The notes below the pieces were generated by a model, which was not told the origin of the DNA, did no database searches, and was given only the letters and a program-made list of their open reading frames with translations. Source: Brachycybe producta (taxonomy: Eukaryota > Arthropoda > Diplopoda > Playtdesmida > Andrognathidae). Taken from it: 64,000 bases of DNA. Below, piece after piece: positions 35,060 through 47,140 of this stretch. Position 1 is the stretch's first letter; each line of letters begins with the position of its first letter. A program made the position numbers and the translations under genes. The DNA lies in contig JAUPFP010000004.1 of the NCBI GenBank assembly GCA_036925085.1, forward strand, positions 6,398,329 to 6,462,328, read 5' to 3'.

Positions 35060-35417
35060 ATTTAGTTCCATGCATATCGTATATACTTCGGCTTTATTAC
35101 ATTTTTTTTTTCAGTTTCCTTCTAACAAATTACGAATTAAAAAAAAAATGTACACTAATTTTAATTAAAGGCAAAACACAATTACAATCTTAGTTCCAAT
35201 TACCATACACATCTCAACTATAAGAATCAACCTTCAGAGGTATTTGACTTCAAATAAGCCATTTTCTAGACTGGTTGGCTCTTCTTCAGTGGCTGTGGAT
35301 GTCTTCGGAGAGATGTTTTTTTTTAATTTCTGACATTTTATTCTGCTTTATTAAATGTTTATTTTGTTAAAATAGACCATTACCTCCAGAAATTTCTTTT
35401 CAAAATATTGTCAAGAC

Positions 35418-35885
35418 CAGAGGCGTGCTGGGAAAATAATTTGGTCCTGGCATTTTGAAGATAGTACCTCATTTTTAAACAAATCTGCAACAACAATCAC
35501 ATACAAATACATAGCACAGGCAATTGTGTCCAGCATGAGAATTTGTTTTGCCCCAGTCTTTTATCACGTTAGACAAAATAAACCAATTAGAAATTGATGA
35601 CGCTCATAAAAGAGCTGGGCGAAAGAAATTCTAATGCTGGCACAATTGCCTGTATACGTAACTGATTGAAAACAGTTCTTTCACGTATACCCAACTACAC
35701 ACAGTAACTGTGTAGGCGGGTGTTTGTTATTGTTGACAACAAACATTGTCACAGTTGTATGGAGACAAATAACCCACTTTAATTTTATACTGGTTTGAAA
35801 ATACTTTTTGAAAAAAAAAACGGTCCAATTGAATACCGGCTCTTCTGGCATTTGCCAGAGCTGCCGTATGGCCAGCACGCATCTG
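35418..35885. mobile_element. hAT-type element with exact 8-bp target duplication
   Basis: Termini CAGAGGCGTGCTGG and (reverse complement) CAGATGCGTGCTGG. GTCAAGAC is directly repeated at 35410-35417 and 35886-35893. No transposase. It contains the foldback at 35517-35656. The minus frame 35681-35890 is element sequence. Confidence 0.92.
35517..35656. repeat. Foldback segment (AGGCAATTGTGYCCAGCAT family)
   Basis: Ends AGGCAATTGTGTCCAGCAT and ATGCTGGCACAATTGCCT are mutual reverse complements apart from small differences. Next in are GAGAATTTGTTTTG and GAAAGAAATTCTA. The same element is at 62233-62376 and a trimmed one at 55040-55122. Confidence 0.8.
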
Positions 35886-36149
35886 GTCAAGACTTACCTA
35901 ACGATTGCCAAAATGATTTTTTTAATTTAAAATAACTCATTAATATAATTTAAAAAATTAAAAATCAGTTGACTTCATATAAGTGGACTTTATCAGATAG
36001 ATGCACCACAAAAGTATACTCCTATACTTGAATTCTGATGTCAAAGAATTACTTTTAATTCTCTGTTCAAATGCATATATTTTCTATTCATTTCGAAGTA
36101 CTATGGATTTAATATTGGAATTATCCCACCTGCCACGTGTCTCTCGAGG

Positions 36150-36560
36150 GGATAGACACTTGCCGTAAAGGGACATTGCTTTAAAGCGACATTTGCCAGA
36201 AAAGGACATCTGCTGTAAAAGCACTTGCTCTAAGAGGACATTTGCCTTAAAACTACTTTTTTGTTCTCTTTTCATACAGTTTAGTTTTTGGTGGAGTACG
36301 TTAAATAGGTTCCATATGCTGCAGGCACGCAAAAATGCCAAATGACGTAAATTCACACTAACTACTTGCCCTAAGCAGACATTTGCACTAAAACTACTTG
36401 CCCTAAGCAGACATTTGCACTAAAACTACTTGCCCTAAGAGGTATTTGCAGTAAAACTACTTACCCCCTGTTTGCCCATTTAGGGGTAATGGTTTTAGGG
36501 CAAATCTTCCTTTAGGGCAAATGTTTATTTAGGGGAAATGGTTTTTGTGCAAATATGTTT
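36150..36560. repeat. TTGCCCTAA-type tandem array with inverted second half
   Basis: 36150-36475 holds about a dozen units of ACTTGCCCTAAGCAGACATTTGCACTAAAA type; two consecutive 32-bp units near 36365-36430 are identical. 36480-36560 has the motif reversed (TTTAGGGCAAATCTTCC, TTTAGGGCAAATGTTT). The array therefore folds on itself around 36475. Confidence 0.75.
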
Positions 36561-37129
36561 GTCACTAATTTATCTTTAAAAGGAAATTGTTGTCTTGCCA
36601 TTGCTTTGTAAACTAGAAAATTGTAATTTAACTTTTTTATGCTAAATATAAATTTTGTGCTTTCCCATTTTGCTCAAATCTGACTTGGTCTGAGCAGCTT
36701 TGGAGAGAGGGGTGAGGGTGGGGTAATTGCTATCCCACAGCTCATTTGCCTGTTTGTACAGCCTACACTTTCTGTACCAGAAATTGGCTGTGAAACTAAC
36801 TCCAGCAGCAAAAATTGGTAGTGAAAATCGGCATGATGGACTCGGTTAAATCAATCGGCATGCTAAATTTTTTCTGTGATCGGTTCGGTATTGGCCCGGT
36901 AACAAAGTGTGATCGGTACAGCCTTAGTTAAAATATACTAAAGCACAACTGCTAGCCAACTTGGCCAGCAAGAACAACCCGTTATACAAAGCACAAAATA
37001 ACCCAGAACTCAAATGTTGCATTGTTCTTAATTTGTTTGGCCTTATTAAGGCCATCATTAATGGCTTCAAAATTGGCAATTAAAAGCCTCATTAATGGCA
37101 AAGGTGTTATGAAATAACTTGAAGTATTT

Positions 37130-37700
37130 TATTTTGTAGTTTACATTGTCTAAACTTTGTCATTTTTGTTTTCTAGTTGCTGTTATGCTAAAAAAAAGCT
37201 GAAGATATTATAGTGGAAGCCATTTTTATCGCTCAAAATTTCTGAATTCTAATTGCTGGATTTCTTCAATTTCAGTGGATGGAAGTATTTTAACTTCATC
37301 TTAAAAACTATTTGAATGTTTCATTTTTTGAGTTATTAATTATTTGTACAGGTATTTTTAAATTGTTTGCATAATTTGAAGTTGAAACTGGCCTTTTTTA
37401 AATTAAATCATGTAACATTAACTTCGTAATTTATTAATGAATGTCATAAGAGTGGGGGAGCATTTAATCTTTTCCTTCTTCCCTTTCTTTTTTAATTTGG
37501 TTAGGTTTAGAGGTGGTTATTTTTGGGAGCATGTGTAATTACATTATTTACATAAATATATGTCATATTTTCTAACATTTATTATTCTATTTTAATGTAT
37601 TATATGTTGAATGTTTTGTTCTTAAATATAACTACTGTTTAATCACACTGCACTGAAATGCTTGTAGGGTATTTCTTGCAGAGTATTAATTTTAAGTATT
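37130..37700 (+). repeat. Duplicated non-coding segment, copy 1
   Basis: Matches 43000-43550 throughout: TTGTCATTTTTGTTTTCTAG, GAAGCCATTTTTATCGCTCA, TGTTTCATTTTTTGAGTTAT, TAACTTCGTAATTTATTAAT, AATTGCACTG-like and GGGTATTTCTTGCAGAGTAT. About 70% alike by eye. Confidence 0.65.
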
Positions 37701-37805
37701 GTTTTTTTGTGTATTGCTATGAGGGTTTTACTTTGATGGTATTGCTTGGAGGGTATTGTTTGAGATGAAAATAGTTTTTGGTTTTACTTCAAGGGTGTTA
37801 GTTTT

Positions 37806-38584
37806 TGTGACACCCTGTATCTATAAATTTGTGGAACACCCTGTAGAAAGTCTTTTCTGTCAGCATGGCACCCCTTGGTGCACAGATGTCCAGACTTGGG
37901 TGGCCCGAATTCTTGGTGAATTCGAGGAACCAATTGGAACCGTGAGAAATTGGGAAAAGTCCCCAAAATGCCTTCCTTTATAAGGTAATATTCTCAGCCC
38001 AGGGCAATGATTGGTCCAGTTGGCCACTCATTGAGCCCTGAGGTGACAATCGCCCCTCCCTAGAGATCAAATGAAAGTGCCGTGCCACTTATGTTTGAGG
38101 ACAGTTCTGACTAGAAGTTAGGAGAGTTAAGTTCTAGAGTTGTAATCAAAAAGATGATATTATGTATATGCACAAATAAGAGAGATAATGTAAACGAACA
38201 GTAAAGTTTTATCTACCTCAAGAATTGTGTGTGTTGTGTTCAAGTTTTATATCCCAAAACAGTGGGAACACAGAAAAAAGGCTTTAGCCCACCATCCAGT
38301 CGCCAACAGAGGCACTCGGAATCCTTCCGAGTCTCTCCAAGTGACCTCCAGGCAGGGCTGAGGAGAGAACCAGTACCACTGGTATCGTCACGCATCTGTA
38401 AGCAAGATTTCCTAGAAAAGGTCTTTTTGTGGGCCTTTACAAGGCCGGACTGGAACGACTAAAGGAGTGGGTAAAGTGTCCGAAATTTAAGAATGTCTCG
38501 ACCGGCTAAGTCAAACCCAGGGGCTGGTCAAGAGCCGGCACCACCAAGTCAAACTGGTGGCGCCAAAGGGCCAGCCTCGTCACA
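37806..38584 (+). mobile_element. Solo LTR, family TGTGAC
   Basis: Starts TGTGACACCCTGTATC and ends CCAGCCTCGTCACA. TTTT flanks both ends (37802-37805, 38585-38588), a weak duplication in T-rich DNA. Shared blocks with 31186-32070 and 58953-59846 define the family: GCACCCCTTGGTGCACAGAT, GGGTGGCCCGAATTCT, CCCAGGGCAATGATTGG, GTCTTTTTGTGGGC. Small frames at 37756 and 38229 fall in it. Confidence 0.85.
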
Positions 38585-38707
38585 TTTTAATTCATTGGTT
38601 TTGGGGGTAGAGCTACAGTATGTCACATGGATGGTATTACTTTGAAGGTGTTGCTTGGAATGGACTGGGTTTTTGGTTTTACTTTTAGGGTATTTGTTTT
38701 ATGGTAC

Positions 38708-39073
38708 TGTAACAGTCTCTCATCCACATGGCCTTCTGAAAAACTTCACATTGCCATGTGAATGTGTCAGATAGAATCTAGATACTTGAGTCTTTCGCTT
38801 GTAAAGGCTGTGTTGTTACTAAAGTATCAGGGACACTAGAGTTGGTACCTCAGGAGACTGAAAGGTAGAAAGTGAAGCTGGTGTACAAACTTCAGGTGGT
38901 CGTCCTCCTAAATTGTTGGTTGATCTCTCATTGGGTTAGTTAGGGATATGATATAGGTCCCTTTACCAAACTCTTATCTTGGTCTAACGACCTCCCGGCC
39001 ACCCAAAGCATAAGGAAAGACCTGTTTTCACTTAATATATTAATTTTACAGGGTGCATCTAAAAACCGTTATA
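38708..39073. mobile_element. Short LTR related to 14857-15680
   Basis: Starts TGTAACAGTCTC; the probable end is ACCGTTATA, with GTAC/GTAT as an imperfect 4-bp duplication. Shared blocks: GGACACTAGAGTTGGTACCT, CAGGAG and CCTCCCGGCCACCC. It is less than half the length of the other copy, so internally deleted. Confidence 0.6.
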
Positions 39074-39908
39074 GTATTGCTTGAATGTTTTTATGTAAAC
39101 GGTTTGATTTTCTGGGTAATGCTTGGAGGTAAAATAGTTTTGTTATAACATTTTGGGCTGTGTAAAGAAATATAAAAAATTGATAACAGCCTATTCTATC
39201 AATTTTTAAGTGGGAGTTCGAATAAGACTCACCTATGACTGGCTTCAACTTAACTTTTGATAGGGTAGTCTACAACTTATGTTTAAAATTGTTTTCTTTG
39301 TTGAATGACAAGTGTTTGTTTTTTGATTATGATAGTTAATCAGTTCATATTTTCATAAAATAACATGTGAATAAGATTCAAATGTAATTGTGAATAGAGC
39401 TTGTGTGAGACTGAATAAATTAGGTGTGATTAATTATTAACCCTAAAAAGGATGTTGATGGGCTATTGGATTAAAAGCATGACAATGATAAATGACTGAA
39501 TTTTGTGTTGTAAATTTTAAATTGCAAAAGTTGCAAAAGAAATTGGTGTAACCTGTCTAAAAACATTATACAATGTATGTGTAAAATCTAAAACTGTTGC
39601 TATGCATATTAGTGGCCTAAAGAGGTGTTTCTAACTAAAGTGAGTTTTTGTAATGTTTGAGGATGATTGATTCCTTAGTTTTGCAATGACATTGGCATTA
39701 CTTTTGAATTTTAGCTGTGATCCCATTATTTAATTGAGTTGTTGTTCGCTCATTGGGATAATTTGGGATTACTTAGACTAGGTAGGAAGAATTTACATAT
39801 GCCAAATGCAAAAACTGCTTTGATTGATTTTATTTGCTTTGAGATAAGCATGAAGATGGTGGTGGTATGTTGCAATTATTTTGAAATAGGTAGGGTTAAT
39901 ATTGAATA
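39074..39908. other. AT-rich stretch, nothing recognised
   Basis: No gene or repeat identified. Confidence 0.35.
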
Positions 39909-40195
39909 CTAGTGGGGTAACCCGTCATAAATGACGGGAGCAAAATTCACAGGCAATTGTGCGCATGCGCGTCATTTTTTTCTTTTTTTTTTACTCCTTT
40001 CATTTCAATTTCAGTTTCCCCCTTCCACTTTTCCCCCCTCCACGTTTCTCTCTCCCCTACACTTTCCCCTCACCCCTCCCACTTTTCTCTCTCTCTCTCT
40101 CCCCCCCCCCCCCGCCCCTTCTACACTTTCCAAAGGAAGAGTTCAACATACAGTTGACCTTGAGAAAAAAAAACGGTTCATACCTGGTCTTTTGG
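39909..40195 (-). mobile_element. Helitron-like non-autonomous element, copy 2
   Basis: Read on the minus strand it ends with the hairpin CCCGTCA-TTTA-TGACGGG and TTACCCCACTAG followed by T. It carries the GACGCGCATGCGCACAATTG block, the AAATTGAAATGAAAGGAGT block and CTCAAGGTCAACTGTATGTT. The pyrimidine-rich middle (40010-40120) makes the long Pro/Ser/Phe frames on the + strand; they are not genes. The 5' end differs from the other copies. Confidence 0.6.
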
Positions 40196-40199
40196 TATT

Positions 40200-41112
40200 G
40201 CAGTATTCATATACCCTCAAATAGGCTAAAAAATTGAAATTTTGGTGTTTTATTATGTTACACATAAACATTAAAGATACTCATTTAGGCCTATTGATTG
40301 ATCTTTAACATAATTGGGAAGGAATTGAGGCGGTTTTAGTGTGATAGTGATATTGTTAAAATATGCTATATAAGTCAGTCAGTGCTAAACTCATTAATTT
40401 TGTATGTAAACACTTGATGAACTTGGCACTGACTTAAAAAAATCTGTTTTATATATATGCGATTTTAAGCATGTTTTAAACAATCAATACTGAGATTTTC
40501 TATTTCAGTGTGATTTATTATGAAACTATGTTTTATTGGGAGTGTTTATGAGCATGAGGTACTTAACCTCATTTACATGAAACTTCATATTTAAAGGACT
40601 TAACTTATTTTCATTAAGTATTTAAGAATATGATAGTAATACCTAGTACACACCTGATAATTTAAACGTTTTCTACAGAGCCCTGTGAAGGGCAAACAAA
40701 CAATTTATTGAATTTGGTTTATTTAGTTAATAATTATGTAAATATTTAGTATTTCAATTTAAAATCTTAGTAAAATCAATGTTTGTTTCATATGTCCTTA
40801 AGTGGATTCTGTATAATTCACCTAAACACATTTAATTTGAATTCATTTAACTCGTGCGTACAAGGGCATTAGTGTGATATTGCTTAAATTCACGTTTGTT
40901 ATATATTTTCGTTGGTAATGATGAATATGTTCATTGAATTTCATTTGGACGGAATTTTGTAATATTTGTGATTTTAATATGGTTTTATTTTGGTGATTAT
41001 TAGGTATTTTGGAGTTTTTTTTTATTCAGGTGCCATTTGGGTGATCTTCTCAATGGCTTGTTATTTTCGTGATTTGCAAGTGAGGGGGTAATTATTTTCT
41101 TGGTTTTATTCG
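40200..41112. other. AT-rich stretch, nothing recognised
   Basis: No gene or repeat identified. Confidence 0.35.
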
Positions 41113-41298
41113 ATTAAGGAGTCATTTCGGTGGTTTTATGATTTAATTAGGTGTCATTTTGGAGGTTTTTTGATTTAATTGGGTGTCATTTTGGAGGTTT
41201 TTTGATTCAATTGGGTGTCATTTTGGAGGTTTTTTTGATTTAATTGGGTGTCATTTTAGGGGATTTTTGATTTAATTGGGTGTCATTTGGAGGTTTTT
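41113..41298 (+). repeat. Tandem repeat, ~37-bp unit, five copies
   Basis: Units of the form GATTTAATTGGGTGTCATTT followed by TGGAGGTTTTTT, with small length changes. Confidence 0.85.
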
Positions 41299-41299
41299 A

Positions 41300-42437
41300 T
41301 GTGAAGGGGTGGCCTATGATTTTGGCAGTGATGTAAATTTGATGATTAATCTTTGTGGCTGCTGCGATATTAGAATAATATAAGTTTTTTCTTGTCTTAT
41401 ATGTGTATTAATGTATGTCCTCCTCAATCACACAACAATCATGAACAAATTTTTTTCTAGATATCTTTAATTTTCTTTATTTAATAATTTTTTTCTTTTC
41501 TGTTAATTGATATTCGGTTTGAAAGAGTTGATAAATATATAAATTATTCATTATTTATCATGAATTAAAATAAAAAATTAATGTCCGTTTCATTATAAAT
41601 TTTGCAAACGTATTAAAAGCCTATGTAATCGTTCAATTTTAATTTAATACATTTATATGAACTGTCTCGATTGTTTATTTAAAATTGATGTAAAAGTAGG
41701 TTTTATATCAATTGATGAAATTTAGTGAACTTTTTCATGTTGTGTGAAGTTGTGATGCAAATCGTCAGTGATCCAGAAGATCCAATTGTTGGATCATTCC
41801 GTGTTTTGCTAATTTTGGGCGTTTCAATGGTAAACTAACTTCATTTTGCATAATTACACTCAAAAGTTAAAAAGAACTGAAGTTTTCTGTCTTATTTATT
41901 TTCAGCTTCTAAGGTTTCTTTTCTGGAACCTTTGTTGCCATCGACATTTCCAATGTGTTTTTTTTTTGTATTTTCAATTTTATACTAATTTTCTTGACTC
42001 ATTTCAGTGATGCATTCAAGACTACAAAGACTCCAAATAGTATTTTGTACGTTTTCTCCAATGGAACGTGTGCATAACTTATTTAAACCAAAAAATGGAT
42101 TAATTATTTTTTTAAACTTGTTTTTAATTAACTTTACTGAATTGGCCATTAATTAGATGCCATTGGGTATCCCAGGTTTTCAATGTCTGTATTCCATTTT
42201 GAAGGTAGATTTTACCATTTTCTCTTTAATCATCATGTTTTAGATAGTTATGCAGTTGACTTTTTTTGTTCATTAGCTTTCAAAGTTGCTTTCAATTAAA
42301 TATTTGTTGTTTCAAAATAAAGTTGGCCGCCATCCACTTTCGAGAGGTAAGATGACTATATCCGGTTTTATAATAACGTATGATATAACAATGACTTTGG
42401 GGTGTGATGGTCATCATGATCCGTTTTATTTTTTCAG
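41300..42437. other. AT-rich stretch, nothing recognised
   Basis: No gene or repeat identified. Confidence 0.35.
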
Positions 42438-42500
42438 TAATTTTAACTAAATTTTTAACTAAATTTTTAACTAAATTTTTAACTAAATTTTAACTAAAAT
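42438..42500 (+). repeat. Tandem TTTTTAACTAAA repeat
   Basis: About five units of 12-13 bp, nearly identical. Confidence 0.85.
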
Positions 42501-42999
42501 TGGCACAATGTCTTATGGTAAATTATCTTTTAATGAGTTATACTGGACAGTTGTTTGATGTTGTCTATGATGAAACTCGTGTTATTGTTTTGATTTGTTC
42601 TTCGACAACAATTGACAAGTCTGCGGCTGTATGTATCATATCAAATAGTATGTACAATTATGCAAGAAGCTAGAGCTAGGATTTTTATGCGTTATCAATG
42701 AAATATTTCTAAATTTGTAGCCCGAGAGCCAATTGGTGTTTTCTGAATAAAAACGCTGGTTAGAAGCTAGAACAGTTGATAACTGATAGTAAACGGATAT
42801 CGAGCCTCTAATCAACTTTTGAGTAGAAAAATTATAATTGCATTTGTTCTAATGATGATTGATTCTATCCTAATTGGCACTTTGGTCCACAAGTTGAGAA
42901 AGATTTGCTTGATATTGCATTAAAATTCGAGCCCAGTCATTGCATTTGAAGTTTATAATTTGCATTCCTTTTTTATTTTGTTAGTTTTGAACGTTTTAA

Positions 43000-43550
43000 C
43001 GTTTGTCATTTTTGTTTTTTAGGTGCTTTTATGCAGTAAAAACCTGAAGATATGATGGAAGTCATTTTTATCATTCAAAATTTTGGACGTCTATTCGCTA
43101 TTTTTGAGTTCGTTTTTATCTTCAGCTTCAATAGTAGGAACTATTTTAGCTTATGTTAAAACTGTTTCTATGTTTCATTTTTTAAGTTATTAATCATTTG
43201 TAAGATTAGTTTTAAATCATTTGCTTAATTTTAAACTGAAACTGGCATGCTTTATTAAATTAAATTATGGAACTATATTTAAGTAACTTATTAATGAATG
43301 GGATTATAGTCGGGGATCATTTAACTTTTTCCTTCTGTTTTTGCTCGTAACTGGGTTAGGTGTAGAGGTGATCATTTTTTGGGGCACAAGTAATTACAAT
43401 ATTTACATAAATATATACACATTACATTTTCTAACAGTTCTAATTGTATTTTAATGTGTTATGTTGAATATTATATCCATAAATATAATTTTACTGCTTA
43501 ATTGCACTGTACTGAAAAGCTTGGATGGTATTTCTTGTAGAGTATTAAGT
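43000..43550 (+). repeat. Duplicated non-coding segment, copy 2
   Basis: Partner of 37130-37700 (see the blocks listed there). It runs directly into the 191-bp tandem repeat. Confidence 0.65.
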
Positions 43551-43559
43551 TAGGGACAC

Positions 43560-44175
43560 ATGCAGATAATGTGCACTGCATGCTTCAAAAGTTACACGAG
43601 TTCCAAGTGGGCGTCATTGAAGTGGCTATGCTTGCTCATGGATTTGTCACTTGTAAATTTATTGCAAATGAAGTAATGGACGTAGAGTGAAGCTGTTAGA
43701 TGCATTGAATTATTTGGACATTCAGGAATGCAGGGATGTCTTCAATTCCAATGTGCAATGCATGCTTCAAAAGTGACACCAGTTCAAAGTGAACATCATT
43801 GAAGTGTCTATGCTTGACATTGCTTGTGCATGGATTTGTAATTTCGAAAATTAATTGCAAATAAACTAATGGACGTCGAGTGAAGCTGTTAGATGCATTG
43901 CATTCCTTGGACATTCAGGAATGCAGCAATGTCTTCAATTCCAGTGTGTACTGCATGTTTCAAAAGTGACACCAGTTCAAAGTGGACATCATTGAAGTGT
44001 CTATGCTTGACATTGCTTGCGCATGGATTTCTTACTTCGAAAATTCATTGCAAATTAAATAATGGATGTAGAGTGAAGCTGTTTGTTGCATTGCATTCCT
44101 TGGACAGTCAGGAATGCAGCAATGTCTTCAATTCCAGTGTGCACTGCATGCTTCAAAATTTACACCAGTTACTTT
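43560..44175 (+). repeat. Tandem repeat, ~191-bp unit, two full and two partial copies
   Basis: GATGCATTG(A/C)ATTNNTTGGACATTCAGG begins units at 43701, 43892 and 44083. Within each: CAATGTCTTCAATTCCAGTG, ACTGCATGCTTCAAAAGTGA, CATCATTGAAGTGTCTATGC. The part before 43700 is a diverged end of another unit. Frames at 43696 (minus) and 43893 are shadows of the repeat. Confidence 0.88.
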
Positions 44176-44222
44176 CATTTTTGGCTGTTTTTTGAAAAAC
44201 TTCCAAGGGGGTACTCATGGAA

Positions 44223-44458
44223 GAATTTCATTTTTGGACAATTTTTAGTATTCGTCATAGATTGGAGCTGTTAGCTGTTTTCACTACTTCAGTTTTTCAT
44301 CCATTCATCCCCTCAATCTTTCATCCCTTCATTCTTTCATGAATTTCATTTTTGGACAATTTTTAGTATTCTTCATAGATTGGAGCTGTTAGCTGTTTTC
44401 ACTACTTCATTCTTTCATCCATTCATCCCCTCATTCTTTCATCCCTTCATTCTTTCAT
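44223..44458 (+). repeat. 118-bp direct duplication at the edge of the satellite
   Basis: GAATTTCATTTTTGGACAAT starts at 44223 and 44341; both copies continue through GATTGGAGCTGTTAGCTG and end in TTCATCC(C/A)TTCATTC units. The duplication therefore includes the first satellite units. Confidence 0.88.
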
Positions 44459-45460
44459 GCCTTCATTCTCATTCCTTCATTCTCATCCCTTCATTCTTTC
44501 ATCCCTTCATTCTTTCATTTTTTCATTCTTTCATCCCTTCATTCTTTCATCCCTTCATTCGTTCATCCCATCATTCGTTCATCCCTTCATTTGTTCATCC
44601 CTTCATTTGTTCATCCCTTCATTTGTTCATTCTTTCATTTGTTCATCCCTTCATTTTATAATTCCTTCATTTTATAATCCCTTCATTTTATATTTCCTTC
44701 ATTCTTTCATCCTTTCATCCACTCATTTTTTCATCCCTTCATTTTTTATTCCTTCATCTTTTTATCCCTTCATCCTTTCATCCCTTCATTCCTTCATTCC
44801 TTCATTCCTTCAACCCTTCCTCCTTTCATCCTTTCATCCCTTCATTCCTTCAACCCTTCCTCCTTTCATCCTTTCATCCCTTCATTCCTTCATTCCTTCA
44901 TTCTTTCATTCCTTCAACCCTTCCTTCTTTCATCCCTTCCTCCTTTCATCCCTTCATTCATTCATCTCTTCATCCCTTCATCCTTTTACCCCTTTATTCA
45001 TTCATCCACTCATCCCTTCATTCTTTCATCCTTTCATTCCTTCATTCTTTCATTCCTTCATTCCTTCATTTTTTCATCCCTTCATTCCTTCATTTTTCAT
45101 CCCTTCATTCCTTCATCCCTTCATTCCTTCATTTTTTCATCCCTTCATTCCTTCATTTTTTCATCCCTTCATTCCTTCATTCTTTCATCCCTTCATTCCT
45201 TCATTTTTTCATCCCTTCATTCCTTCATCCTTTCATTCTTTCATCCCTTCATTCTTTCATTCCTTCATTTTTTCATTCCTTCATTCTTTCATTATTTCAT
45301 CCCATAATTCTTTCATTCTTTCATTTTTTCATTCCTTCATTCCTTCATCATTCAACCCTTCATCCCTTCATCCTTTCATCCCTTCATTCTTTCATCCCTT
45401 CATTTTTTCATCCATTGATCCATTGATCCATTCATTCTTTTCCATTCATTTCCATTCATT
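44284..45460 (+). repeat. Satellite block 1: diverged TTCAT(C/T)C(C/T) 8-mers
   Basis: Mixed TTCATCCC, TTCATTCC, TTCATTCT and TTCATTTT units with occasional TTATA interruptions. Open in the + frames because the units seldom make a stop codon, not because it encodes protein. Confidence 0.92.
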
Positions 45461-46530
45461 CATTGTTTCCTCCTTTCATCCATCCTCCTTTCCTCCTTTC
45501 TTCCATCCTCCTTTCCTCCTTTCTTCCATCCTCGTTTCCTCCTTTCTTTCATCCTCCTTTCCTCCTTTCATCCATCTTCCTTTCCTCTTTTCATCCATCC
45601 TCCTTTCCTCCTTTCATCCATCCTCCTTTCCTCCTTTCATCCATCCTCCTTTCCTCCTTTCATCCATCCTCCTTTCCTCTTTCATCCATCCTCCTTTCCT
45701 CCTTTCATCCATCCTCCTTTCCTCCTTTCATCCATCCTCCTTTCCTCCTTTCATCCATCCTCTTTTCCTCCTTTCATCCATCCTCCTTTCCTCCTTTCAT
45801 CCATCCTCCTTTCCTCCTTTCATCCATCCTCCTTTCCTCCTTTCATCCATCCTCCTTTCCTCCTTTCATCCATCCTCCTTTCCTCCTTTCATCCATCCTC
45901 CGTTCCTCCTTTCATCCATCCTCCGTTCCTCCTTTCATCCATCCTCCTTTCCTCCTTTCATCCATCCTCCTTTCCTCCTTTCATCCATCCTCCGTTCCTC
46001 CTTTCATCCATCCTCCGTTCCTCCTTTCATCCATCCTCCTTTCCTCCTTTCATCCAGCCTCCTTTCCTCCTTTCATCCATCCTCCTTTCCTCCTTTCATC
46101 CATCCTCCTTTCCTCCTTTCATCCATCCTCCTTTTCTCCTTTCATCCATTCTCCTTTCCTCCTTTCATCCATCCTCCTTTCCTCCTTTCATCCATCCTCC
46201 TTTCCTCCTTTCATCCATCCTCCTTTCCTCCTTTCATCCATCCTCCTTTCCTCCTTTCATCCATCCTCCTTTCCTCCTTTCATCCATCCTCCTTTCCTCC
46301 TTTCATCCATCCTCCTTTCCTCCTTTCATCCATCCTCCTTTCCTCCTTTCATCCATCCTCCTTTCCTCCTTTCATCCATCCTCCTTTCCTCCTTTCATCC
46401 ATCCTCCTTTCCTCCTTTCATCCATCCTCCTTTCCTCCTTTCATCCATCCTCCTTTCCTCCTTTCATCCATCCTCCTTTCCTCCTTTCATCCATCCTCCT
46501 TTCCTCCTTTCATCCATCTTTCTTTCCTCC
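45460..46530 (+). repeat. Satellite block 2: 23-bp unit
   Basis: About 46 units of CTTTCCTCCTTTCATCCATC + CTC, many identical and a few with CCG or TTC variants. 23 is not a multiple of 3, so the conceptual protein repeats every 23 residues. Confidence 0.93.
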
Positions 46531-47140
46531 TTTCATCCTTTCATCCTTTCATCCTTTCATCTTTTCATCTTTTCATCTTTTCATCTTTTCATCTTTTCAT
46601 CTTTTCATCTTTTCATCCTTTCATCCTTTCATCCTTTCATCCTTTCATCCTTTCATCTTTTCATCTTTTCATCTTTTCATCCTTTGATCCTTTCATCCTT
46701 TCATCCTTTTATCCTTTCATCCTTTCATCCTTTCATCCTTTCATTTTTTCATTTTTTCATTTTTTCATTTTTTCATCTTTTCATCTTTTCATCCTTTGAT
46801 CCTTTCATCCATCCTCCTTTCCTCCTTTCATCCATCTTCCTTTCCTACTTTCATCCTTTCATCCTTTCATCCTTTCATCCTTTCATCTTTTCATCTTTTC
46901 ATCTTTTCATCTTTTCATCCTTTCATCCTTTCATCCTTTCATCCTTTCATCTTTTCATCTTTTCATCTTTTCATCTTTTCATCTTTTCATCTTTTCATCC
47001 TTTCATCCTTTCATCCTTTCATCCTTTCATCCTTTCATCCTTTCATCCTTTCATTTTTTCATCCTTTCATCCTTTCATCCTTTCATCTTTTCATCTTTTC
47101 ATCTTTTCATCTTTTCATCCTTTCATCCTTTCATCCTTTC
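46530..47140 (+). repeat. Satellite block 3: CTTTCATC 8-mers
   Basis: Units alternate in runs between CTTTCATC and TTTTCATC, with a short return of the 23-bp unit at about 46805-46850. Confidence 0.92.

Noticed and set aside
39931-40237. Three overlapping Pro/Ser/Phe-rich frames
   Set aside because: They come from the pyrimidine-rich middle of a Helitron-like copy.
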